DNA from: Mycobacterium vicinigordonae
Lineage (GTDB): Bacteria > Actinomycetota > Actinomycetes > Mycobacteriales > Mycobacteriaceae
Length of the DNA stretch: 64,000 bases
Direction of reading: 5' to 3'
NCBI RefSeq assembly: GCF_013466425.1
Contig: NZ_CP059165.1
Span: forward strand, 806,001-870,000
A program made the position numbers and the translations under genes. Positions 40,689-47,986 of this stretch are shown here, one piece after another. How positions within the stretch are numbered: position 1 is the stretch's first letter; each line of letters starts with the position of its first letter. Under the pieces are notes generated by a model. That model ran no database searches and was not told the origin of the DNA. It saw nothing but the letters and a program-made list of their open reading frames with translations.

Positions 40689-41957
40689 TTGACCGAGCGG
40701 CAGGATACCGGCGAGCACGAACGCCCTGTGGCCGAGGGCGCCACGACGGTGTGGTCCATCGAGCAGCCGTCGGACGCACCGGCGGTTCCCGAACCGTTCG
40801 AGCCGGAGGTCGAAGCCCGGCCCAGGTTGCTGCTGCTCGGCTGCGACGACGCCGGCCAGGAGCTGACGGTGGCATTGCAGCGGCTCGGCGCCGAGGTGAT
40901 CACCGCGGACGCCGATGCGCTCACCGGCGCCGACGAACTCGCCGCGGTGCTGAACAGCCTGCAACCGGACTTCGTGGTCACGCGCACCGACGAGGTTGCA
41001 TTCGACGTCCTTGAAACGTTCGAGTCGACGCAGCGTCAGGACGTGGAGTTGGTGCCCAGTGCGCGCGCGGGCCGGCTGATGGCGGACCGCGAGGGCCTCC
41101 GCCGGCTGGCCGCCGATGAACTGGGCCTACCGACCGCGCCCTTCTGGTTCGTCGGCTCGCTGGCCGAACTCGAGGCTGTGGCCGCGCATGCCGGATACCC
41201 GCTGCTGGTTAAGCCGGTCGCCGGCCCGCACGGTCAGGGACGATCGGTGGTCAGCACCCCCGACGAGGTCGCACCGGCGTGGGAGCGGGCCACCGCGCGG
41301 CAGGACGGTCGGGTGTGGGCCGAGACGGTGGTCGACATCGAGTTTTTGGTCACGCTGATCGTTGTGCGAAGCGAGGGTCCGTCCGGGCCGGTGATTGAGT
41401 TCTGCAGCCCGATCGGACATCGCAGCGACGGCGCTGGGGGGCTGGAATGTTGGCAGCCCCAGCAAATGAGCACCGCCGCGCTGGACGCGGCCAAGTCGAT
41501 CGCCGCGCGGATCGTCAAGTCCTTGGGCGGGCGCGGGGTGTTCAGCGTCGAACTGATGATCAACGGCGACGAGGTGTACTTCACCGAGGTCGCCCCGGGG
41601 CCCCGCGACAGCGCCTGGGTGACCCTGCGCAGCCAGCGGCTTTCGGCGTTCGAGTTGCAGGCGCGGGCGATTCTGGGGGTGGCCGTGGACACCATGATGG
41701 TGTCGCCGGGCGCCGCCCAGATGATCCCCCGCGGCCCGTCCGCACCGGGCACCGCGCCCAGTGGTGATGTACTCGCGGCGGCCCTCGCCGTCCCCGAGAG
41801 CGATCTGCGGGTCTTCGATCCGGCTGCCGTCGGTGAGTCCGATGCGGTGCCGCCCGGTTGGGGGTTGGCGCTTGCCACCGCGCCCGACGTGACCGTCGCC
41901 CGCGACCGCGCCCGGCAGGTTGCTGCCAGGCTGGATGTGCGAGACTCGCGCGCGTGA
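40689..41957 (+). CDS. PurT-like ATP-grasp protein with altered active site
   Basis: 422 residues, colinear with formate-dependent GAR transformylase PurT (third purine step). Conserved blocks include MADREGLRRLAADELGLPT, YPLLVKPV, SPIGHRSDGAGG, CWQPQQMS and GGRGVFSVEL. Several substrate positions differ from the family: GSGELG reads GCDDAG, the DRYADAPAM block is deleted (about 20 residues), PEIEAIAT reads TRTDEVAF, SSGKGQ reads GPHGQGR, and the C-terminal RR pair is gone. ATP binding is plausible, but activity on glycinamide ribonucleotide is doubtful. Start TTG 40689 is tentative. It overlaps the rhodanese start by 4 bp. It occupies the purT (Rv0389) position. Confidence 0.75.
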   Translation: MTERQDTGEHERPVAEGATTVWSIEQPSDAPAVPEPFEPEVEARPRLLLLGCDDAGQELTVALQRLGAEVITADADALTGADELAAVLNSLQPDFVVTRTDEVAFDVLETFESTQRQDVELVPSARAGRLMADREGLRRLAADELGLPTAPFWFVGSLAELEAVAAHAGYPLLVKPVAGPHGQGRSVVSTPDEVAPAWERATARQDGRVWAETVVDIEFLVTLIVVRSEGPSGPVIEFCSPIGHRSDGAGGLECWQPQQMSTAALDAAKSIAARIVKSLGGRGVFSVELMINGDEVYFTEVAPGPRDSAWVTLRSQRLSAFELQARAILGVAVDTMMVSPGAAQMIPRGPSAPGTAPSGDVLAAALAVPESDLRVFDPAAVGESDAVPPGWGLALATAPDVTVARDRARQVAARLDVRDSRA

Positions 41958-42373
41958 GTTACGCAGGAGATATCACCCCGCTCGAGGCCTGGAAGGTGTT
42001 GACCGAGAATCCTCAGGCCGTGTTGGTGGACGTGCGCACCGATGCCGAATGGAATTTCGTCGGTGTCCCGGATCTGTCGAGCCTCGGCCGTGACGTGGTG
42101 TTCGTCGAGTGGAACAAGACCAGCGGGCAGCACAACGAGGACTTCCTCGCCGAGCTCAAGGAGCAGATCCCGGACTCCGGCGAGGCCGAGCGGCCGCTGG
42201 TGTTCCTGTGCCGCTCGGGTAACCGGTCCATCGGCGCCGCCGAGGTCGCCACCGAGGCGGGCCTGACGCCGTCGTACAACGTGCTGGACGGCTTCGAAGG
42301 TCACCTGGATGCCCACGGGCATCGCGGCGGAACCGGTTGGCGCGCGGTCGGACTCCCCTGGAAGCAGGGCTGA
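41954..42373 (+). CDS. Single-domain rhodanese (Rv0390-like)
   Basis: 139 residues, one rhodanese domain: LVDVRTDAEW near the N-terminus and active-site loop CRSGNRS with the persulphide-forming cysteine. It is predicted to carry sulphane sulphur in the cytoplasm. The start is GTG 41954 overlapping the previous stop (GTGA). The upstream open frame is inside the PurT-like gene. metZ begins 9 bp downstream; metZ uses sulphide, so a role in sulphur supply is plausible. Confidence 0.92.
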   Translation: MSYAGDITPLEAWKVLTENPQAVLVDVRTDAEWNFVGVPDLSSLGRDVVFVEWNKTSGQHNEDFLAELKEQIPDSGEAERPLVFLCRSGNRSIGAAEVATEAGLTPSYNVLDGFEGHLDAHGHRGGTGWRAVGLPWKQG

Positions 42374-42382
42374 GCGGGACTG

Positions 42383-43576
42383 ATGAACCAGCTGCCAGAC
42401 GATGTCGGTCAGGCCACTCTCGGGGTGCGCGGTGGCCTGATCCGCTCTGGGTTCGAAGAGACGGCCGAGGCGATGTTCCTGTCGTCGGGGTACGTGTATC
42501 CGTCGGCGGCTGTCGCCGAGCAGTCCTTCACCGGCGAGGTCGAACACTACGTCTATTCGCGCTACGGCAACCCGACCGTGAACATGTTCCAGGAACGCCT
42601 GCGGCTTATCGAGGGCGCCCCGGCAGCGTTCGCGACCGCCAGTGGGATGGCGGCGGTGTTCGTCTCGCTGGGCGCGTTGTTGGGCGCCGGTGATCGATTG
42701 GTGGCCGCGCGCAGCCTGTTCGGCTCGTGCTTCGTGGTGTGCAACGAGATCCTGCCGCGCTGGGGTGTGGAGACCGTCTTCGTCGACGGCGAGGACCTGT
42801 CCCAGTGGGAGCAGGCTCTCTCGGTGCCCACCCAGGCGGTGTTCTTCGAGACGCCGTCCAATCCGATGCAGTCGCTGGTCGACATCGCCGCGGTGACCGA
42901 ATTGGCACACGCTGCCGGCGCAAAGGTTGTGTTGGACAACGTTTTTGCAACTCCGCTGCTGCAGCAGGGTTTCCCGCTCGGGGTGGACGTGGTGGTGTAT
43001 TCGGGAACCAAGCACATCGATGGCCAGGGTCGGGTGCTGGGCGGTGCGATTCTGGGCGACAAGGAGTACATCGACGGACCGGTGCAGAAACTGATGCGGC
43101 ACACCGGCCCGGCGATGAGCGCCTTCAACGCCTGGGTGATGCTCAAAGGCTTGGAGACGCTTGCGGTTCGGGTGCGCTACAGCAACGCGTCCGCGCAGCG
43201 TATCGCCGAGTTCCTGCAGGGCCATCCGGCGGTGAGCTGGGTGCGCTACCCGTTCCTGGCCTCACATCCGCAATACGATCTGGCCAAGCGCCAAATGTCC
43301 GGCGGTGGAACGGTTATCACGTTCGAGCTCAAGGCCGACGACGGCGCCCACAAGCAGCGCGCCTTCGAGGTGCTCGACAAGCTGCAGTTGATCGACATCT
43401 CCAATAACCTTGGCGACGCGAAATCGCTTGTGACGCATCCGGCTACCACCACACACCGGGCGATGGGCCCAGAGGGCCGAGCCGCTATCGGGCTCGGCGA
43501 TGGCGTGGTGCGCATCTCGGTGGGTCTCGAAGGCACCGAGGACCTGATCGCCGACATCGACCGGGCGCTGAGTTAG
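42383..43576 (+). CDS. metZ: O-succinylhomoserine sulfhydrylase MetZ
   Basis: 397 residues of the Cys/Met-metabolism PLP family. It makes homocysteine from O-succinylhomoserine and sulphide. PLP lysine is Lys210 in YSGTKHIDGQGR. YSRYGNPTVNMFQERL and the C-terminal SLGD/TH block (LGDAKSLVTHPATTTH) fit MetZ/MetB. Position after the rhodanese gene and before ndhA matches Rv0391. The preceding rhodanese may deliver sulphur. It converges on ndhA with no intergenic space. Confidence 0.93.
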   Translation: MNQLPDDVGQATLGVRGGLIRSGFEETAEAMFLSSGYVYPSAAVAEQSFTGEVEHYVYSRYGNPTVNMFQERLRLIEGAPAAFATASGMAAVFVSLGALLGAGDRLVAARSLFGSCFVVCNEILPRWGVETVFVDGEDLSQWEQALSVPTQAVFFETPSNPMQSLVDIAAVTELAHAAGAKVVLDNVFATPLLQQGFPLGVDVVVYSGTKHIDGQGRVLGGAILGDKEYIDGPVQKLMRHTGPAMSAFNAWVMLKGLETLAVRVRYSNASAQRIAEFLQGHPAVSWVRYPFLASHPQYDLAKRQMSGGGTVITFELKADDGAHKQRAFEVLDKLQLIDISNNLGDAKSLVTHPATTTHRAMGPEGRAAIGLGDGVVRISVGLEGTEDLIADIDRALS

Positions 43577-44989
43577 CTATCCGGCCGCTTTGCGTTCGGC
43601 CTCGTCGGCTTGTTCGGCGGCGGCCAGCGCTCCTTGCTCGGCTTGCTCTTCCATCCAGTTGGTCACCACGCGTGCGTAGATCATTTGGCTGGTGATGGCC
43701 ATCTGGCCGCGGGTGCGGCCCAGGAAGGAGATGCCCCAGGAAAACATCGCCGAGATGCGGTTGCGGTGACCGACCAGGTAGATCAGGTGCAGCAGCAGCC
43801 ACGCCAGCCAGGCGAAGAACCCGGCGAACTCGATCTTGCCGATCTGGGCGACGGCACTGTACCGCGACACCAGGGCCATGCTGCCCTTGTCGTGGTATGT
43901 GAACGGTTCGCGGGTGGCTGGGTCGTCGTGGCCTTTGACCATGTGTTTGATCACGTTGGTGGCGTAGCGTGCGCCCTGGATGGCGCCCTGGGCCATGCCC
44001 GGCACGCCGGGTACTGATGTGAGGTCGCCGACGACGAAGACGTTCGGGTGTCCCTTCACGGTCAGGTCAGGCTCCACGATCACCCGTCCGGCGCGGTCGG
44101 TCTCGGTGCCGTCGGACTGTTCGGCGAGCATCTTGCCCAGGGGGCTGGCTTGCACTCCGGCCGCCCAGACCTTGCACGCGCATCCGATGCGCCGCTCGGT
44201 TCCGTCCTTGTCCTTGACGGTGATGCCCTGGTAGTCGACGGCGGTCACCATCGCGTTGAGCTGGACTTCGACGTCCATTTTCTCTAGGCGTCGTTGTGCC
44301 TTGAGGCCCAGCTTCTCGCCCATCGGCGGTAGTACCGCTGGTGCCGCGTCGAGCAGGATTACCCGGCAATCGGTGGGGGTGATGGTGCGGAAGGCCCCGG
44401 CCAGGGTGCGTTCCGCGAGCTGGACGATTTCGCCGGCCAGTTCGACGCCGGTGGGGCCGGCACCGACCACCACGAAGGTGAGCCGCCGTTCTCGTTCGGC
44501 GGGGTCGAGCGCGACCTCGGCGGCCTCGAACGAACTGAGGATGCGGCCACGCAGCTCCAGGGCGTCGTCGATGGTCTTCATGCCGGGGGCGTAGGTGGCG
44601 AACTGGTCGTTGCCGAAGTAGGACTGCTGCGCTCCGGACGCCACGATCAGGCTGTCGTAAGACGTTACGGTCCACATGCCCATCAGGTGCGACGTGACCG
44701 TCTTGGCCTTCAGGTCGACCTCGCTGACCTCGCCCCACAGAACTCGCACGTTTTTCTGCTTGCGCAGGATGAGCCGGGTGGTGGGCGCGATGTCACCTTC
44801 GGACAGAATGCCCGTCGCCACCTGGTACAGCAGCGGCTGGAACAGGTGGGTGGTGGTTTTGGAGATCAATGTGACCCTGACGTTGGCCCGCTTCAAGTTC
44901 CTGGCCGCATTTAAGCCGCCGAACCCGCTTCCGATGATGACGACGTGATGGCGCGTGTCGGTCGAGGGTTCGCTGGCTACGGGCGTCAT
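43577..44989 (-). CDS. ndhA: Type II NADH dehydrogenase NdhA
   Basis: 470 residues. Non-proton-pumping NADH:menaquinone oxidoreductase on the inner face of the membrane. FAD site HHVVIIGSGFGGLNAA at about residue 15, NADH site FVVVGAGPTGVELAGEI, and the second FAD motif NVFVVGDLTSVPG. The C-terminal helices (about 380-430: FAWLAWLLLHLIYLVGHRNR) attach it to the membrane. AAGGAGG precedes ATG 44989. Neighbour metZ identifies it as ndhA rather than ndh. It converges with metZ and lies downstream of the haemerythrin gene on the same strand. Confidence 0.92.
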   Translation of the reverse strand: MTPVASEPSTDTRHHVVIIGSGFGGLNAARNLKRANVRVTLISKTTTHLFQPLLYQVATGILSEGDIAPTTRLILRKQKNVRVLWGEVSEVDLKAKTVTSHLMGMWTVTSYDSLIVASGAQQSYFGNDQFATYAPGMKTIDDALELRGRILSSFEAAEVALDPAERERRLTFVVVGAGPTGVELAGEIVQLAERTLAGAFRTITPTDCRVILLDAAPAVLPPMGEKLGLKAQRRLEKMDVEVQLNAMVTAVDYQGITVKDKDGTERRIGCACKVWAAGVQASPLGKMLAEQSDGTETDRAGRVIVEPDLTVKGHPNVFVVGDLTSVPGVPGMAQGAIQGARYATNVIKHMVKGHDDPATREPFTYHDKGSMALVSRYSAVAQIGKIEFAGFFAWLAWLLLHLIYLVGHRNRISAMFSWGISFLGRTRGQMAITSQMIYARVVTNWMEEQAEQGALAAAEQADEAERKAAG

Positions 44990-45082
44990 GGTCCTCCTTG
45001 GAGTCGCATCGGTGACTGCGGCGCAGCTACACCGTACGACGCCGGGACAAGCGTCGTCAGCAGGCAGGCGCGCTCTCGGCGC

Positions 45083-45568
45083 TCAGAAGGCCCGCAGCAG
45101 CGCCGCCCGGCCCTTGACGTGCAACCGCTGCAAGGTCGAGCTGCGTAGCTGACGCATCCGTTCGGCCATCTCGCGACCGAGCCGGTCGAGTTCCTCGGGG
45201 CTCAGGTCCACCGGAGCGGGAGGCGGCACCAGGTCGCGTTCCTCTTCGTCGGCATGTGCCTCCAGCACGGTCAAGAACGAGTTCCATTCGGCTTCGTAGT
45301 CCGGCGATTTTGGCGAGGTGCGCAAGGCGACCGCCAGCTGGTCGTAGATCTGCCGGTGTTCTGCGTGGGCGATGGCGATCAGCTTGGTCGCGGCGGCCAT
45401 CGCGGGGTAGTACAGATCGTCCTCGATGCGCATGTGGATGTCGAACTCGAGCAGCAGGTCGTCGAGGCACTGCTGACGTTCCATCGTGCCGACGGGCGCT
45501 TCGCGCAGCCGCCCGCCGAGTTTGCGCAACAGGTTGTGGTGGTCTTTGAGCACGTCATAGGCGTTCAT
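45083..45568 (-). CDS. Haemerythrin HHE-domain protein
   Basis: 161 residues, a four-helix bundle with a di-iron site. Ligand candidates are His10/11 (DHH), His45 and Glu49 (HMRIE), His68/71 (HAEH) and His105 with Glu109 (HADEEE). Such proteins bind O2, NO or store and sense iron. The last 45 residues form a basic helix. ATG 45568 overlaps the stop of the DUF2231-Rieske gene by 4 bp (ATGA), so the two are co-translated and probably work together. Confidence 0.92.
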   Translation of the reverse strand: MNAYDVLKDHHNLLRKLGGRLREAPVGTMERQQCLDDLLLEFDIHMRIEDDLYYPAMAAATKLIAIAHAEHRQIYDQLAVALRTSPKSPDYEAEWNSFLTVLEAHADEEERDLVPPPAPVDLSPEELDRLGREMAERMRQLRSSTLQRLHVKGRAALLRAF

Positions 45569-46509
45569 TTGGTGAGCTCTCCCTCGCTACGAACCTCGAT
45601 TTTTCCGTCGTGCAACCTGGCCTGATAGCAGGGCAGCGGCGCGGCGGCCGGGCCGCGGACAACGTGACCGTCTTGAACATCGAATTGTGACCCGTGCCAA
45701 GGGCATACGATCCGTCCTCGATCGAGCCAGCCGTCGGACATCGGTGCCGCCAAATGCGGACAGTGGGCACCGACGGCGGTCACGCCGTCATCGTCGTTGC
45801 GGCACACCACGATCCCGATGCCGTCCACCTCGACCCGCTGCAATTCGCCAGGGGGGAGAGAGGCTTCGGCGAGCACCGGAGTCCAGTCGGGCGCGTGCAG
45901 CCGCGGGCCGGACTGGTCGATACCGATCCCGGACCCGAACACCAGCGATCCGCCGAGATAGCCGCTGCCGGTGGCGATTCCGTAGCCGATCGCACTGACG
46001 GCCATGCCACGCAGATGGTGACCACGCCGCCGGTCCCGCCACGACGCGATGTACAGCGACGTGGCCACCAAGTTGAGCAGTCCGTGTACCAGTCCGACGC
46101 GACGGTCCTGCTCGTGGGTGTGTTGCCAGTCAGTGACGCCGGTGGCCGCCGAACCGAGGTTGGCCAAAATGCCGATCGCTAGGGCATTTTGCGCGAACCG
46201 TGCCGAGTCGATGCGTTCGACAGCAGGACGATGCGGCAACGCGTGCAGCACGTCGAGTGCGACGGTGGTTCCGATCGCGCCGCTGGCCAGCGACGCCAGC
46301 GGGGGATGGGCGGGATGGCCCAACCAAACCCCGTTGAGCAGGTTGGTTACCCGGTTGCGTGATTTGCCGAGCGCATTGAACGCGAAGCTCAGCACGTTTT
46401 CGAGCCGGTAGCTGGGTCGGTCGAGCCAGTCCTGGCGCCCGATGAAGGCGAGCGCTCTGGTGCCGATCTCGGGCGTAGCGCGGCGGGACCGTTTCAGTTG
46501 GTTGACCAT
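45565..46509 (-). CDS. DUF2231 membrane protein fused to a Rieske [2Fe-2S] domain
   Basis: 314 residues. The N-terminal 190 residues are a DUF2231-type membrane domain with about four helices and the family's GHPAHPPLASL motif. The C-terminal 100 residues are a Rieske domain with cluster ligands Cys250, His252 (HCPHL), Cys269 and His272 (CPWHGS). It suggests a membrane electron-transfer protein with its cluster on a soluble tail. It is co-translated with the haemerythrin (4-bp overlap) and divergent from a MocR regulator, which may control it. Whether the Rieske domain faces the cytoplasm is not decided. Confidence 0.88.
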   Translation of the reverse strand: MVNQLKRSRRATPEIGTRALAFIGRQDWLDRPSYRLENVLSFAFNALGKSRNRVTNLLNGVWLGHPAHPPLASLASGAIGTTVALDVLHALPHRPAVERIDSARFAQNALAIGILANLGSAATGVTDWQHTHEQDRRVGLVHGLLNLVATSLYIASWRDRRRGHHLRGMAVSAIGYGIATGSGYLGGSLVFGSGIGIDQSGPRLHAPDWTPVLAEASLPPGELQRVEVDGIGIVVCRNDDDGVTAVGAHCPHLAAPMSDGWLDRGRIVCPWHGSQFDVQDGHVVRGPAAAPLPCYQARLHDGKIEVRSEGELTK

Positions 46510-46558
46510 CGTGGGGCTGTCCTCTCTGGCCTCTGCGGTTCAAACCAACGTAGCACCG

Positions 46559-46581
46559 TTTGTCATAGGACAAAAATGTCC
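46559..46581. promoter_or_regulatory. Overlapping inverted repeats between Rieske gene and MocR regulator
   Basis: Two overlapping palindromes: TTTGTC-ATAG-GACAAA (46559-46574) and GGACA-AAAA-TGTCC (46568-46581). Together they give three alternating TGTC/GACA half-sites across 23 bp in the divergent promoter region (115 bp). They lie 31-53 bp before the start of the -10 element of the regulator gene, a usual activator or autorepressor position for MocR proteins. Confidence 0.65.
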
Positions 46582-46611
46582 AGGTTGGCGACGCGGCAGC
46601 GGCAGCGGCAG

Positions 46612-46617
46612 TACATT
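46612..46617 (+). promoter_or_regulatory. -10 element of the MocR gene (leaderless start)
   Basis: TACATT ends seven bases before GTG 46625. This is the standard distance from -10 to transcription start, so the mRNA would begin at the GTG. It decides the start of the regulator gene against a longer upstream open frame. Confidence 0.55.
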
Positions 46618-46624
46618 GACTGCC

Positions 46625-47959
46625 GTGTCGACTGCCATGGCGCCTGGCGTGCCGCCGATTTCCGGCCAGACTGCCAGCGCGATTGCCGACAGCGTCCGTG
46701 ATCTGGTGTCGCGAGGTGACCTCGCGCCGGGGGCGATGTTGCCGCCGATTCGTTCGCTCGCGACCGAGCTGCGGGTCAACCGCAACACCGTCGCGGCGGC
46801 CTACCGGCAGCTGGTTTCCGCGGGAGTGGCACAGGCCGGGGGGCGGCGCGGCACCACGATCGCCGAAATTCCCGACCTCGGTGCCGAGCAACTCCCGGGG
46901 GCGGATCTTGTCGACCTCGCCAGCGGAAATCCCGATCCGTTGCTGCTGCCGGATCTACCCACGGCGCTGCGCCGTGCGCCCTATCGCCCGACGCTGTACG
47001 GGGCGCCCGCCGTCGAACCGCATCTGATGGCGGTTGCCGAGCGGTTGTTCGACGGCCACCTGGCGGCCGGTGAGGCCCAAATCGTAGTGACACACGGTGC
47101 TGTCGATGCGGTGGAACGGGTACTGAGCACCTGCCTGGCCCGCGGGGATGCCGTCGCCGTCGAGGATCCTTGCTTTCTGGCCAGCATCGGCACCGTCCGG
47201 CTCAACGGTTATCAGCGCATCGGCGTTCCGGTCGACGAGCACGGCATGACGGTGGCGGGATTGCACCACGCGATCGCCAACGGTGGGGCCCGGGCGGTGA
47301 TCGTGACCCCGCGCTCACACAATCCGACCGGCGTGAGCATCGACGATCGCCGTGCAGCACAGCTGCGGTCGGTGTTGGCCGGCTACCCGGAAGTGCTGGT
47401 GATCGAAGACGACTACTTCTCGCTGGTGTCGTCGGCGCCGTACTGCCGGGTGACCCCGGAGTCCACGTTCAACTGGGCACTGGTCCGTTCGGTGGCCAAG
47501 TTCCTGGGACCGGACCTGCGGGTCGCGATGGTCGCCACCAACCCGCAGACCGGGCAGCTCATCGGGGCCCGGCTGCGGGCAGGCAAGACCTGGGTGAGCC
47601 ACCTGTTGCAGGCCACCGCCGCGCACCTGCTGACCGATGCCGCGACGGTGGCGCAGCTTGGCCGGGCGCGGCGAACCTATGCTAAGCGTGGCCGGATCCT
47701 CACCGAAGCTCTTGTAAACAAAGGCATTTCACCGTTGGGTGCGCCCGACGGACTGAACCTCTGGATTGATCTACCAGACGCCGAGACGGTAGTGGCGACG
47801 GTCGCGCGGCTGTCCCAGGCCGGCTGGGCGGTACAGCCGGGAGACATCTTCGCCATCGACCCCTACCACCCACGGCATGGCATCCGAATCACGTCGGCGA
47901 CCATGACCGGCCGGGCGGCGACGCGGTTCGCGGCGGACTTCGCCGACGCGGTAACTTAG
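46625..47959 (+). CDS. MocR-type GntR regulator with aminotransferase-like domain
   Basis: 444 residues. An N-terminal GntR winged helix (about 10-75: LPPIRSLATELRVNRNTVAAAYRQL) is joined by a linker to a fold-type I PLP domain (to the end). The PLP domain shows SHNPTG, DDYFS and RSVAKFLGPDLRVAMV, the last with the probable PLP lysine. MocR proteins sense PLP or amino-acid aldimines and usually act on a divergent gene. Here that is the Rieske-haemerythrin operon, with palindromes between. The start is GTG 46625 (leaderless), ATG 46637 as alternative; the open frame before it lies inside the divergent gene. Its stop overlaps an IdeR-like box in front of the P450 gene. Confidence 0.88.
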   Translation: MSTAMAPGVPPISGQTASAIADSVRDLVSRGDLAPGAMLPPIRSLATELRVNRNTVAAAYRQLVSAGVAQAGGRRGTTIAEIPDLGAEQLPGADLVDLASGNPDPLLLPDLPTALRRAPYRPTLYGAPAVEPHLMAVAERLFDGHLAAGEAQIVVTHGAVDAVERVLSTCLARGDAVAVEDPCFLASIGTVRLNGYQRIGVPVDEHGMTVAGLHHAIANGGARAVIVTPRSHNPTGVSIDDRRAAQLRSVLAGYPEVLVIEDDYFSLVSSAPYCRVTPESTFNWALVRSVAKFLGPDLRVAMVATNPQTGQLIGARLRAGKTWVSHLLQATAAHLLTDAATVAQLGRARRTYAKRGRILTEALVNKGISPLGAPDGLNLWIDLPDAETVVATVARLSQAGWAVQPGDIFAIDPYHPRHGIRITSATMTGRAATRFAADFADAVT

Positions 47960-47974
47960 GCGTGCCTAACGAAA
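47956..47974 (+). promoter_or_regulatory. Possible IdeR iron box before the P450 gene (weak)
   Basis: TTAGGCGTGCCTAACGAAA matches the IdeR/DtxR consensus (TTAGGTTAGGCTAACCTAA) at 13 of 19 positions, 14 if the ambiguous central base is allowed. The core TTAGG-N4-CCTAA is a perfect short palindrome. It overlaps the MocR stop codon and ends 12 bp before the proposed P450 start. Weaker than the box at 58040 and could be chance. Confidence 0.4.
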
Positions 47975-47986
47975 GGTTGTGACACG

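Noticed and set aside
41234..43225. 663-codon minus-strand open frame over the PurT-like, rhodanese and metZ genes
   Set aside because: Antisense shadow of three clearly coding plus-strand genes. Its His/Arg-rich composition resembles no family.
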